From assembly GCF_009498035.1 (NCBI RefSeq), contig NZ_CP034550.1:3100001-3164000 (forward strand): 64,000 bases of DNA, in the 5' to 3' direction. The position numbers and the translations under genes are program-made. How positions within the stretch are numbered: the stretch's first letter is position 1; every line of letters starts with the position of its first letter. This document shows, piece after piece, positions 53,212 to 62,823 of the stretch. Under the pieces are notes generated by a model. It did not search any database and was not told where the DNA came from. It worked only from the letters and a program-made list of their open reading frames with translations. This stretch comes from Saccharothrix syringae (GTDB lineage: Bacteria > Actinomycetota > Actinomycetes > Mycobacteriales > Pseudonocardiaceae).

Positions 53212-55824
53212 TCAGCCGTTGCGGCGGGGGTCGGCGCTGCGTGGGTGCATGACGGGCTCGGTCGGGTTCACGCGTCGGGTCGGATCCGATGATCCGGCCG
53301 TGGTGGCGGCCGCTTGGCTCACGTGGGTTCGCGCCGTGTGGCGTGCGGCGGTGCGGATCTGTCGGGCGCGGCCGGGTACGGCGGGTGGCAGCGGTCGGGT
53401 GCGCATGGTGAACGGCTGCGCTTGCTCGCCGTGCAGGACCAGGCGGACGGCGGCGTGGTAGGCGCCGAGGTGGGCGAGGTCGTGGTCGGACAGCCGCGGG
53501 GCGGTGTGGCGGGACAGTTCGTGGGCGTCTTCGGGGGAGGCGTTGAAGAAGATCTTGGAGCGGGCGTTGGTGGACAGGCCCTCGCGCAGTTCGCGGGGGA
53601 GTTGGCCGAGGTGCTGGTGGGCCAGGGTCATGGCGAGGCGGAAGCCGCGGGCTTCGGCGAGCATGTCCTCGATGGGGTAGGGCAGGTTGAGGAAGTTGTG
53701 GCATTCGTCGATGACCAGGCTGGCGTCGCGGCGTTCCCGTTGTGGGGTGCGGGCGCGGGCGGTGGTGGCCTGCCAGGTGCGGGCGACCACCAGTGATCCG
53801 ACCAGTCGGGTGGTCTCCTCGCCGAGGGAGCCTTTGGGGATGCGGACCAGGCAGATGCCGCCGTCGAGGACCTCGCCCATGTCGATGGTGGAGTGCCCTC
53901 CGGCGATGGCGTCGCGGACGAAGGGGCGTAGCAGGAACGCGCGGAGTTTGTTCATCAGCGGGCTGATGACCTGGGAGCGGCTGGAGTCGGTGAGTTCGGC
54001 GTACCAGGACCAGAAGCCGCGCAGCACCGGGTCGGTGACGCCTGAGGTGACGCGGCTGCGGAATGCCTGGTCGGAGAGGAGTTTGGGCAGGTCGGCGAGG
54101 GTGGCGATGCCTTGTTGGGTGCGTAGGGTGAGGCAGGCGGCGCGCATGACGTCGTCGGTGCGCGGTCCCCAGAACGCCGAGTAGACCCGCCGGAACACCG
54201 AGACGAGGTTGTCCACGGTCAGGTCGGTCTCACCGCCGTCGAGCGGGTTCAGGCACGGCGGCCGGGAGCGGGTGTCGGCGTCGAAGAGCACCACCCGGTC
54301 GGCGGCGGAGCGGGGTAGGCGGGAGAGGATGTCGGTGACCAGGTCGCCTTTGGGGTCGATGAGCACGATTCCGCGTCCGGCTTCGGCGTCGGCCAGGATC
54401 ATGGTGCCCAGCAGGGTGGACTTGCCCGAGCCGGTCGCGCCGATGACGTGCAGGTGGTGCCGGGCGTCCGGGACGCGCAGCGCGACGGGGCGCTGGTGCC
54501 CGGTGTCGGTGACGCCGATCGGCTTGGCCTGTGGGCCGGGGGTGGCGATGCCGGGTGGGGGTGCGATGGCGCGGGCTCCGGCGCGTTGGATGCCGGGGAT
54601 GGTCGCGTCGGTGGGCAGGTGGGCGAGCGCGGCCAGCTCGGGCACCGACAGCAGGTCACCGCGCCCCAGCCGGCGCGAGTCGATCACCCGGTCGGGGTGG
54701 CGCAGGCGTCGGCGGGTGTAGTGGTTGTGCTCGGTGTAGGAGGCGAAGCTCGCGGCGAGGGAGTGGGCCCGGCCGCGGGCCACGTCTCGTGCCCTGCGGA
54801 GCTCGTCCTCGCCGCTGTTGGTGGGCAGCAGGGTGGCCACGGCGTAGCGCACGACGGTCTCGAATTGCGACCCGCGCTGCTTGGTCACGATGGCGCGGTT
54901 CTGCGCCGCGTACTCCAAGGAGGTCTGCGGATCGCTGTGCAGGGCACCGGTCTTCGTCCGTGACATTGCCGGAGGCTTCGACAGGGGCGGGCCGAGGGTG
55001 ATCGCGTCGAGCACGCGCCCTATCAGCCGGGTCGAGCCGCCGCTGTGGACGTGCCGTGCGGTGCGGCGCGCGCGTTGCACGCGGCGGCCGGTGACCGGGC
55101 GGGCCAGGATTTGCACGCAGGCGTACTCGTCGCGGGCGAGTCCGACCGGTGCCCCGAGCAGGGCGCGGAGGGGGTCGGCGTCGAAGTCGCCGCGCAGGGG
55201 CAGCGCCTCGGGGCGGGCCAGCCGTAGCTCTCCGCCGACCACCAGCCGCCGTTGCCCCTCGTCTGGTGCGGGCAGGGGTGGTTCGGCGGGGGCGACGCGG
55301 GTGTGGGCGCCGGGCCAGGCGGCCTCGACGGCGCGTTCCACCAGGCCGGGCGGGATGAGGCCGGGTACCCATAGCCGGATCGCCACACCGGCCTCGGAGA
55401 ACAGGTACTCGCACGCCATGTGCGGTTGACCGGTGACCGCTCGCCGCCATCCCGGACGCAGCAGCCCGACCAGGTTGGACCACAGCGCGGCACCGCCCGC
55501 GGGATCGACCTGGGGTGGGGCGAGCACGGTGATCTGGCGGGCGTCGGCGAGCAGCAGCTCGTGGCAGTGCCGGGCCCACCACCGCCGACCGGCCACGGTC
55601 GCGAGGGCCAGCCCGGCGAGGACCAGGACGGCGATCGGCCCCCACTCCAGCGCAAGGTCACGCAGCCGATGCAACAATGCCAGCAGGGTGCCGCCGGGGT
55701 CGCGCAGGTAGTCCTGCAACCATCCCGCCGCCACCGCGATCGAGGACGGCACGGTGGCATCGGAGCGGGAATGCGTGATCGGTTCCGGAGGCTGCAACAG
55801 GACAGCCGGTGTCCGCACGAGCAT
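53212..55824 (-). CDS. VirD4/TraG-type coupling ATPase
   Basis: 870 residues from the ATG at 55824, preceded by GGAGGA at 7 bases. A membrane helix (GPIAVLVLAGLALATVAGRR, about 62-81); an N-terminal cytosolic part; Walker A VIGATGSGKST near residue 460, DPKGDLVTD, and Walker B SLVIDECHNFL near 700, with LAEARGFRLAMTLAHQHL. It brings DNA or protein to the type IV channel and helps pump it. Follows virB4 in the same direction. The C-terminal tail is basic and Pro-rich. Confidence 0.9.
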   Translation of the reverse strand: MLVRTPAVLLQPPEPITHSRSDATVPSSIAVAAGWLQDYLRDPGGTLLALLHRLRDLALEWGPIAVLVLAGLALATVAGRRWWARHCHELLLADARQITVLAPPQVDPAGGAALWSNLVGLLRPGWRRAVTGQPHMACEYLFSEAGVAIRLWVPGLIPPGLVERAVEAAWPGAHTRVAPAEPPLPAPDEGQRRLVVGGELRLARPEALPLRGDFDADPLRALLGAPVGLARDEYACVQILARPVTGRRVQRARRTARHVHSGGSTRLIGRVLDAITLGPPLSKPPAMSRTKTGALHSDPQTSLEYAAQNRAIVTKQRGSQFETVVRYAVATLLPTNSGEDELRRARDVARGRAHSLAASFASYTEHNHYTRRRLRHPDRVIDSRRLGRGDLLSVPELAALAHLPTDATIPGIQRAGARAIAPPPGIATPGPQAKPIGVTDTGHQRPVALRVPDARHHLHVIGATGSGKSTLLGTMILADAEAGRGIVLIDPKGDLVTDILSRLPRSAADRVVLFDADTRSRPPCLNPLDGGETDLTVDNLVSVFRRVYSAFWGPRTDDVMRAACLTLRTQQGIATLADLPKLLSDQAFRSRVTSGVTDPVLRGFWSWYAELTDSSRSQVISPLMNKLRAFLLRPFVRDAIAGGHSTIDMGEVLDGGICLVRIPKGSLGEETTRLVGSLVVARTWQATTARARTPQRERRDASLVIDECHNFLNLPYPIEDMLAEARGFRLAMTLAHQHLGQLPRELREGLSTNARSKIFFNASPEDAHELSRHTAPRLSDHDLAHLGAYHAAVRLVLHGEQAQPFTMRTRPLPPAVPGRARQIRTAARHTARTHVSQAAATTAGSSDPTRRVNPTEPVMHPRSADPRRNG

Positions 55825-55856
55825 GGCGAAGTCCTCCATAGGCCGGACGTGGTTGG

Positions 55857-57722
55857 TCAGGCGGCGAGGTCGTCTTGGTGAAGGCCCAGGTCGACGAATG
55901 CGGTGTCGGCCTCCTCGTCCGGGCCGGTGGCGTAGGCGGCGAGTTCGGCCGGGTCGCTGGTGACCAGGTGGTGCTCGGTCGGTGAGGCGATGCCGTGGAA
56001 GGCCACCCGCTGCGTGCCTGCTGAGAGCAGGCCCTGGCCGCGGTCGGCGGAGAGCAGGAACTGCCGTTCGCCGGCGGAGAGGTCGAAGGTCCGGGTGATC
56101 TCGTCGATCGTCTGGGACGCCTGGCGCAGCAACACCTGGGTCGCGGCGTTGGCCACGACGGCCTTGCCCAGGTCGCTGCCCAGCACATCGGCGGTGTCCT
56201 GGGTGGCCACGGTCAGTCCGGCCCAGTGTTTGCGGGAGGCTTTGGCCATGCGGAACAGGAACTCCGCTCCGGAGGGTTGGCGCATCAGCAGCCACGCTTC
56301 GTCGACCACGACCAGGCGCGGGCGGCGGATCGCCGGGTTGGACACCCGCCGCCACACCGCGTCGAGTACGAGCAGGGTGCCGATGCCCTTGAGCTCGTCG
56401 GGTAGGTCCCGGAGGCTGAACACCACGAGGTGGCCTTCGGGATTGACGCTGCTGGGGCCGTCGAACAGCTGCTTGAACGCACCGTCGACGAATGGGTGCA
56501 GCCTTGCCGCCAACTCGCCTGCGGCGTGGTCACCGGCCTGCCCGGCGTTGGCGAGCTGGTCGCGCAGGACGCCCAGCGTCGGCGCCGGGCGGGTCCAGGT
56601 GCGGACATCGGCCGTAATTCCTACCGACTGGTAGGTCGCGGCGATCGCCCGGTCCAGCGCCGCCCGCTCGGCCCCCTCCAGCTCACCGCCGAGGAGCACG
56701 GCGATGACGGTGTGCAGGAACAGCGACCGGCGCACCACCGCGTCCTTCGGCGCCGTGCGGCGGCCGTCGGGACGGGTGTGGACGGGCAGGTCGAACGGGT
56801 TGAGGCGGACATCGCGCGCGCCGAGGTGGACGTAGGTGCCGCCCACCGCGGCGGCCAGGCGGGCGTACTCGTCCTCGGGGTCGATCACGGCGATTTCGAC
56901 GCCGCAGTAGAGGCTGCGCAGCAGTTCCAGTTTGACCAGGTAGGACTTGCCGGCGCCGGAGCGGCCGAGGATGACGCTGTTGTGGTTGTGCATGCCCTCG
57001 CCGAACCGGTCCCAGTGCACCAGCCCCTGGGAGCCGAGGTTGTAGCCGTAGAGCACCCCGGACGGCGCGGCCACGGAGGTGGGATCGGGGGCGGGCAGGT
57101 CGGGGCTGGTGAACGGGAACGCCGCGGCGAGCGCGGAGGTGTCGAAGGTGCGGCGCATGCCGATCAGGTCCAGGCCCATGGGCAGGGTGGACACCCAGCC
57201 CTGCAGCGACCGGTAGGTGGTGTGCTTGGCGTCGAGCAGCAGCGACGCGCACAGTCCCCGCAGGGCGGCCACCTCGTCCGCGAGGGCCTTCTCCGTGGCG
57301 GCGTGGACGGTCAGGTACAGCCCGACCCGGAACAGCTTGCCCTCGCCGCGTGCGACGCGGTTGGACAGCTCGTAGGCGTCCTCGGTGGCCGCCTCGACCT
57401 GCGGGTCGAACAACCGGCCGTGCTCGGCGGTGTGGCGCCGCCCGGCCTCCAACTTCGCCAACTGGCGGCGCAGCCGCGAGGCGGCGGTGACCGGGTCGAT
57501 CGGCTCGACGTGCAGCGAGACGTCCAGGCGACCGGGGTAGGTCAGCAGCGGCGCCAGCCAGCCGGGATGGACCTCACGGGGGAACCCGACGACGGCAAAG
57601 CTGGACACCCACTCGCCACCGACCTCCAGATGGCGCGCGGCGACGGACAGGGCGTCAGGGGTGAACGCAGCGGCCGCCGGGGACGCGGCCGCGCGGCGGT
57701 GGCATCGTGTGCGGGAGCCCAT
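55857..57722 (-). CDS. VirB4-type T4SS ATPase
   Basis: 621 residues from the ATG at 57722, whose TGATG overlaps the stop of the PrgI-family gene. Walker A ILGRSGAGKSYLVK near residue 250, DPEDEYARLAAAVGG, Walker B LVVVDEAWLLMRQP and GLTVATQDTADVL. N-terminal part (GWLAPLLTYPGRLDVSLHVE) corresponds to the CagE/VirB4 N-domain. It powers pilus or channel assembly in conjugation. Confidence 0.93.
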   Translation of the reverse strand: MGSRTRCHRRAAASPAAAAFTPDALSVAARHLEVGGEWVSSFAVVGFPREVHPGWLAPLLTYPGRLDVSLHVEPIDPVTAASRLRRQLAKLEAGRRHTAEHGRLFDPQVEAATEDAYELSNRVARGEGKLFRVGLYLTVHAATEKALADEVAALRGLCASLLLDAKHTTYRSLQGWVSTLPMGLDLIGMRRTFDTSALAAAFPFTSPDLPAPDPTSVAAPSGVLYGYNLGSQGLVHWDRFGEGMHNHNSVILGRSGAGKSYLVKLELLRSLYCGVEIAVIDPEDEYARLAAAVGGTYVHLGARDVRLNPFDLPVHTRPDGRRTAPKDAVVRRSLFLHTVIAVLLGGELEGAERAALDRAIAATYQSVGITADVRTWTRPAPTLGVLRDQLANAGQAGDHAAGELAARLHPFVDGAFKQLFDGPSSVNPEGHLVVFSLRDLPDELKGIGTLLVLDAVWRRVSNPAIRRPRLVVVDEAWLLMRQPSGAEFLFRMAKASRKHWAGLTVATQDTADVLGSDLGKAVVANAATQVLLRQASQTIDEITRTFDLSAGERQFLLSADRGQGLLSAGTQRVAFHGIASPTEHHLVTSDPAELAAYATGPDEEADTAFVDLGLHQDDLAA

Positions 57723-58825
57723 CAGGACCGCCACCTCTCGTCGTCGAAGGCGTCCTCGGTCGGGTCCGGGCCCGCGGTGGTGATGACCTCCTTGGCGCCG
57801 GCCAGTCCCGCGGACGGGGGCAGCAGGCTGTCGGGGTTGCACGCCGCGGCCAGCACCGCCGTGGCCTGCCCGGCATCCAGCGGGGTGACCAGGATCCCGG
57901 CTGGGGCCAGCAGCTCGATCGCCTCACCGAGGTGGCGCACCAGACGCGACTCCGCCGCCCTCCGAGCGCCGGCATCGACGTGTGCCGGTCTGCGGCGTGC
58001 GTCCGCCATCGCGGTGAGCACCGCCAGCGCACCGGGTCCGCCCAGTCCGTCGGTCGGGACCGTTGTGTCGAGCGGTTCGCGTAGCACGAGTAGGACCTGG
58101 CGGCGTAGCAGGTTGGACTGCCGGGCGAGCTGGGCGAGGTAGTCGGCGTGTTCGAGCGCGGCGGCTTCCAGGGCGGGGTGTGGCAGTCCGCCCGCGTGGT
58201 CGCGCAGCTCGGCGATTGGGGTGGACAGGTCCAGGTGTTCGGTGCGCACGAGCACCTGGACCGGGGCGGTGAGGCTGTGCAGGTAGCGGCCGAACACCGC
58301 GACCAGCGCCTCCTGCTCGGTGAGGGTGCGCAGGGCGAAGTTCACCGTGCTCGCGACCGCGACGACCGCTAGGCCGTCGGCGCCCAGGTCGATCACCCCG
58401 GTGTCGGTGACGGCCTCGGCCGGCAGCCGCAACGCCGACGGCGAGACCCGCCCGGACCGCGCCGTCCCGTTGTCGCCCGCGGCGGACTGGTCGGCGGCGT
58501 CGGCGAGCCAGACCGGGACCGGGCGCACGCCCTCGGGCGCGGTGACCCGGTGGCGCGGGGACAGGCGCTGACGGATTGCGGCGAGCAGCAGTGTGTCCAT
58601 CGGGACGCCGTCGCGTCGGCCCAGGGCCAGCACCGCCGAGGCCGCGCCGAGCGGAACCGCGACCACGGCGAACACCGGCATCGGCACCAGCGTGCGGGTG
58701 ACCGCCCAGAGCAGGTAAAGCACCGCTCCGGCGACGGCGAGGATCGCCAGCTGACGCGCGGTCAACGGTCCGAGGACACGGTCGTGCATGTCGACATCGG
58801 CCGGGATGCGCACAGGGTTGCTCAC
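57722..58825 (-). CDS. PrgI-family membrane protein of the T4SS
   Basis: 367 residues, GTG start overlapping the VirB6-like gene's stop (GTGA). N-terminal PrgI-like part: VRIPADVDMHDRVLGPLTAR then two membrane helices (about 24-65), as in Gram-positive conjugation systems. The C-terminal 260 residues (DLGADGLAVVAVASTVNFAL, HADYLAQLARQSNLLRRQVL) resemble the first part of VirB4-type proteins and probably sit next to VirB4. Confidence 0.85.
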   Translation of the reverse strand: MSNPVRIPADVDMHDRVLGPLTARQLAILAVAGAVLYLLWAVTRTLVPMPVFAVVAVPLGAASAVLALGRRDGVPMDTLLLAAIRQRLSPRHRVTAPEGVRPVPVWLADAADQSAAGDNGTARSGRVSPSALRLPAEAVTDTGVIDLGADGLAVVAVASTVNFALRTLTEQEALVAVFGRYLHSLTAPVQVLVRTEHLDLSTPIAELRDHAGGLPHPALEAAALEHADYLAQLARQSNLLRRQVLLVLREPLDTTVPTDGLGGPGALAVLTAMADARRRPAHVDAGARRAAESRLVRHLGEAIELLAPAGILVTPLDAGQATAVLAAACNPDSLLPPSAGLAGAKEVITTAGPDPTEDAFDDERWRS

Positions 58826-60864
58826 CGGTGCTCACCTGCCGGTCGCGCGGGACGGACACGGGGGAGCGCAGCGCCGCCTCGGGCCGGTGACCCCTCGGGC
58901 GGTGGTGGCTGTGCCGTGCCGGGTGGGTTGGGTGGTCGGAACAGTACGGGTGCCGGTGTGTGACTCCTGGCGCGGCGGCCGTGCGCGCCGGGCTGCGGCG
59001 CTGCGGCGGAGCGGAACACCGCTGCCCGGGCAGGGGCGCTCGCGCGGACCGGGGAAGCCGCAGCCTCGCCGACGGGCGGTCGGAACCGCAGCTCCGGCGG
59101 CACGGGCGCGGTGCGCAGCGGCGTGGTGGAGCTTGACGGTGGCGTGGAGCGAGGACGGCCGTCCTGTCCCGCTGCACGGAACACGGGTGCTGCGGCGGTG
59201 CCGATCGGGTGTGGTGCGGGAGTCGACTCGTCCTCGGCAGGAGACGCGGAGTGGAACCGCGCCGTGGTGGTGCTGCCTGCGGGGTTCCAGCCGGCGAGGT
59301 CGTGCGTGGGTGTCTGGGGTGTGGGTTGGAGGAACCGCAGGTGCTGCTGTCCGGAGACGGTGTGTCGTCGTGCGGACTCCTGGGCGCGTTGGGAGGTGAG
59401 GCGGCGTCCGATCGCCTCGGGGCTGAACACCCCGCCGATACCACCCCACTCCCGCACCGGCGCGGGCCACAGCGGGTCCTGCCGACCAGGCGCTCGGGCA
59501 CCGCGGTCCGCACCGCCCACCACGGACATCGCGTGGGCACTCCTGGTGCGGCCGCCGAGCAGGCCCATGGTCTTGCCGAGCACGAACGCGCGCGCCAAGC
59601 CGCCGACGAACGAGCGTTGCCCGCCGCCGATGCGGACTTGCCGCATCACCCAGCCGGGGATCTTGACCAGGATCCACACCAGGGCGATCAGGACGACGAG
59701 GTTGACCAGCCCGTCCGGGGTCGGCGCGCCGAAGAAGCGGAAACCGCCGGGGTGTAGGAACACCTTCACTGCGCAGATCAGCGCCAGGCTCTGGCCGACC
59801 TGGATGCCCAGTACCCTGGCCCCGGCGCGCCAGAACCAGTGCGCCAGGCCCTCGGTCTGCGGCAGGCCGTGCCACATCACCGCCAGCGGCGCCCCGGCCA
59901 GCAGGATCACCGTGAGCGCGACCCGCACGACGTAGCCGACCAACAGCGCGACCAGCAGCACGGTGAGCACCACCGACAACACCCCGGCGAACAACCCGCC
60001 CGACACCAGCGCACCCGACACCAGGCTCACGAACAGCTCGGTGACCGCCTGCCCGGAGCCCTGCGGGTCCGGCCCGTCGCCGAGCACCGCCAGCGTCGCG
60101 GCGTTGGCCAGACGGATGGCGTGGTCGCCGACGAGCAGGCTGAGGTTGGCGGCCAGGAACCCGACCACCACCCGCGGTGCGATCTCGCGGACCGAGTGGC
60201 GGGCCTGCACGCTCTCGTGCCCCATCAGCACGACGCCGGCCAGCACCACCAGCAGCGAGTAGAGCGCCACCGCGAACAGCCGCGACTGCTCCCAGATCTC
60301 ACCGACCCGGGGCAGGTCGGCCGGCGTCGGCGTGGACAGCAGGGTGCCGCCCAACCACCCCAACAGCACGTTCAACGACTCGCCGACCAGCAGGTGCAGG
60401 AACCCGGCGATGCCCTCGCCGATGCACGCACCCGGATTGAGGATCCCGCACTTCGCTCCGGCCGGAGGCACCGGTGTGGTGCCCGTCGGGCTGGCGGGTT
60501 GGGACGAGGTCGGGGTTGGTCGTGGCAGACACCCGAGCGGGGGAGGCTGTCCGGGCTGCGGGGTCAGGCACGGGTTCGACGGCGCCGAAGGCGACGGCGC
60601 TGTCGTCGGCGAACCCGTCGGGCACGGCACGGGATACGGTCCCGGACCGGCACAGGGATCCGTCGGTGGGGCAGGACGTGGCGTACTCGGCTGCGCGGAC
60701 GCGGACACCACCAGCACGCAGGCCAGCAACGTGACCACCCCGACGAGCACCACCCACACGATGCGGCGTCGCCGTGCCTGCCGCGGAGGCGACACGGCCC
60801 GCACGCTGATCGAAGCCTCGACCCGCAGTTGCTGCTGCGGGTGCACGGGGGATGCGGTGGCCAT
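58822..60864 (-). CDS. VirB6/TrbL-like polytopic channel protein
   Basis: 680 residues from the ATG at 60864. One N-terminal helix (IVWVVLVGVVTLLACVLVV), a Pro/Thr/Ser-rich extracellular stretch (about 58-150), then about seven membrane helices (LFAVALYSLLVVLAGVVLMG, VVLTVLLVALLVGYVVRVAL, LVNLVVLIALVWILVKIPGW), and a 230-residue Arg/Pro/Ala-rich C-terminal tail. Position before prgI and virB4 and the helix pattern fit the VirB6/TrbL inner-channel protein. Confidence 0.85.
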   Translation of the reverse strand: MATASPVHPQQQLRVEASISVRAVSPPRQARRRRIVWVVLVGVVTLLACVLVVSASAQPSTPRPAPPTDPCAGPGPYPVPCPTGSPTTAPSPSAPSNPCLTPQPGQPPPLGCLPRPTPTSSQPASPTGTTPVPPAGAKCGILNPGACIGEGIAGFLHLLVGESLNVLLGWLGGTLLSTPTPADLPRVGEIWEQSRLFAVALYSLLVVLAGVVLMGHESVQARHSVREIAPRVVVGFLAANLSLLVGDHAIRLANAATLAVLGDGPDPQGSGQAVTELFVSLVSGALVSGGLFAGVLSVVLTVLLVALLVGYVVRVALTVILLAGAPLAVMWHGLPQTEGLAHWFWRAGARVLGIQVGQSLALICAVKVFLHPGGFRFFGAPTPDGLVNLVVLIALVWILVKIPGWVMRQVRIGGGQRSFVGGLARAFVLGKTMGLLGGRTRSAHAMSVVGGADRGARAPGRQDPLWPAPVREWGGIGGVFSPEAIGRRLTSQRAQESARRHTVSGQQHLRFLQPTPQTPTHDLAGWNPAGSTTTARFHSASPAEDESTPAPHPIGTAAAPVFRAAGQDGRPRSTPPSSSTTPLRTAPVPPELRFRPPVGEAAASPVRASAPARAAVFRSAAAPQPGAHGRRARSHTPAPVLFRPPNPPGTAQPPPPEGSPARGGAALPRVRPARPAGEHR

Positions 60865-60866
60865 GG

Positions 60867-61283
60867 CTAGGCTCCGACGATCCCTTTGAGCACGGTGACG
60901 ACCAGCGGTGCCAGCGCGGCCAGGCCGTAGCCGATACCGGCCGACTTGAACGCCTGCTTGGCCTTCTCCTGCTCGCCCGGGTCGCCGCCGCCAAACACCC
61001 GACGCACGCCCCCCACGGTCAGGGACACCGTCGCCAGCCCGGCGAGGATGCCCATCAACCAGTTGCGGATGTTGTTCAGCACCTCGTCCACACTCCCGGC
61101 GACCGCCAGCACCACCGTGTCCGCATGGGCCGCCACCCCGGACGCCAGCAGCACCGGCACGACCAGACCGACCACCGACACCACCCATCGACACGCCCTC
61201 CGGCGATGGTCGCGTTGCGGTGCGGAGGTTGTTGCAGGTGTGGTGGTCTTCGGGCGTGGACAGTTGGAGAGGGTCAGGCGCAT
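60867..61283 (-). CDS. VirB2/TrbC-like pilin or small channel protein
   Basis: 138 residues from the ATG at 61283. A signal-like helix (WVVSVVGLVVPVLLASGVAAHA) ending near residue 53, then VLNNIRNWLMGILAGLATVS and GIGYGLAALAPLVVTVLKGI, the two-helix layout of T4SS pilins. The start overlaps the end of the upstream HTH gene by 10 bases, so the two are coupled. Confidence 0.82.
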   Translation of the reverse strand: MRLTLSNCPRPKTTTPATTSAPQRDHRRRACRWVVSVVGLVVPVLLASGVAAHADTVVLAVAGSVDEVLNNIRNWLMGILAGLATVSLTVGGVRRVFGGGDPGEQEKAKQAFKSAGIGYGLAALAPLVVTVLKGIVGA

Positions 61284-62296
61284 CGTGGCACTCCCGGAGT
61301 AGAGCCCGACAGCCGTTGCGGCGACTCGGGCGAGGACGTGGTGTGCGCGGGGGAGACCGGTGTCCTCCCGCATCCCTGAACTCCGGAAAATCGGCCCCGC
61401 GGGGACATCCGCACTGCGGATTTCCGAGCGGCACGCCCGGACGAACCCGTGACCGTGGGTGACGGCGTGGCGTGTTCGGCGGCGTTGGTGATGGTCACCG
61501 TGTCGACCGCCCTGCTCGCCGGGTCGTCCTCGCCGGGGCCGGTGTGCGCGGTGTCGGGAGCGTCGTCTCGCAGGTAGGCGAGCAGGCGGTGCTCGGCACG
61601 CCGACGGGCCTTCTTCACCGCCTCGCGGGACAGGCCACGCGCTGCTGCGGCGGCGGCCAGCGACACGCTTTCCAGGCGGGTGGAGCCGATCAGTTCGGCC
61701 TCGGCGGCGGTGATGGCGCGCTCGGCCACGGCACGGGCGAGCACGAAGTCCGGGTGCCCCCATGGAGGCGGCGGCAGCATCGAGTGGAACCCGTGTCCCG
61801 AGGGCACCGGCGCGTCCAACGCCTCCCGCACGCACGCGTGCCCGGCCCGGTAGGCGGCCCACCGCAGACGCAACATGATGCGCGGCCGACGCAGGTCCAC
61901 CGCGCCGAGTTCGGCGACGAACCCGGCCAACACCGCGGCGTGAATGTCGGTCGGATTGTCCGCGAAGCGCGCCGAGAGCGTGGCGGCGATGGAGGTCAGC
62001 GCGGGCAGGGCGACACCGACCGCGCCGACGGTCCAGGCACCGCCCTCGGTACGGGTGAGCAGTACCAGGTGCGCCCACACCGCGTCCCGCACCGCCTGCG
62101 GACAGCGCCGGCGCAGCAGCCGGTCGCGCACCTCGTCCAACGGCACCCGCCGCAGCGGGAAACCGGGGAAGAGCCGACCGTCGACCGACACCGGGCGCGG
62201 TCCGGTGACCAGCCACTCGAACGCCGACCGGGCGGCGTCCAGCGGCATGTCGTCACGCTCGAAACCCGAGCGCGGAACAGCCTTGCGTGAACTCAT
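61274..62296 (-). CDS. Sigma-like HTH protein at the head of the T4SS operon
   Basis: 340 residues from the ATG at 62296. FEWLVTGPRPVSVDGRLFPG and AYRAGHACVREALDA are found in hypothetical proteins that precede T4SS genes in actinomycetes. A sigma-70 region 4-like helix-turn-helix is visible at about 230-260 (SVSLAAAAAARGLSREAVKK). It may control the transfer genes; the last 70 residues are low complexity. First gene of the minus-strand operon that runs to 53212. Confidence 0.65.
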   Translation of the reverse strand: MSSRKAVPRSGFERDDMPLDAARSAFEWLVTGPRPVSVDGRLFPGFPLRRVPLDEVRDRLLRRRCPQAVRDAVWAHLVLLTRTEGGAWTVGAVGVALPALTSIAATLSARFADNPTDIHAAVLAGFVAELGAVDLRRPRIMLRLRWAAYRAGHACVREALDAPVPSGHGFHSMLPPPPWGHPDFVLARAVAERAITAAEAELIGSTRLESVSLAAAAAARGLSREAVKKARRRAEHRLLAYLRDDAPDTAHTGPGEDDPASRAVDTVTITNAAEHATPSPTVTGSSGRAARKSAVRMSPRGRFSGVQGCGRTPVSPAHTTSSPESPQRLSGSTPGVPRCA

Positions 62297-62823
62297 GGGA
62301 CAACTCCTGCGAGCAGGTCGGAAACAACGACCAGCCCAGGACGCCACAAGGGGTAGCACCAACCACTGACCGAACTGGCACCGCGGAGGCACCGACGATC
62401 TTGGCGATGTGCTTCAAAGTCGCTGGAAGATCCATCACGAGCGTGAACATGATCGCCTGGTCGGTGTTGTCAAGATCCGGTCCGCCCAGATGGTAATACC
62501 AGGCCACCTGCGGTTACGAGGTCGCGGTGCTAGTTCGGTACCAGTTTGGTCATAGCTGTGTCCGTCCGATGACGGCGCGCGGCCACCATGCCCGGAGAGG
62601 TCGCGGTGTCGGACCGGAGAAACCGCGAACCTTTTCCGGCGAGCATGGGTTCTCACGCTCCGCGTGAACGCGCCTGGGCCTCTGTCGCCTTCGAGTCGAC
62701 CGTGAAGTTATTCAAAAAATTGGCCGATCGCGTGTCCCCGAAGAGGTCGTATTCCGGAGTTCAGGGGTGTCATCAGCGCCTCGTACCGACGGGCGCACCC
62801 AACCCCGGCGAAAGGGGTCACCC
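62297..62823. other. Divergent control region of the transfer operon and the methyltransferase-like gene
   Basis: A frame on the minus strand (about 62253-62507, contains GGPDLDNTDQAIMF and LPATLKHIAKIVG) may be a small gene overlapping the next start, but no ribosome site precedes it. An AT-rich run, AAGTTATTCAAAAAATTGG near 62703, is a likely promoter part for the plus-strand gene. No iterons or strong palindromes were seen. Confidence 0.4.
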
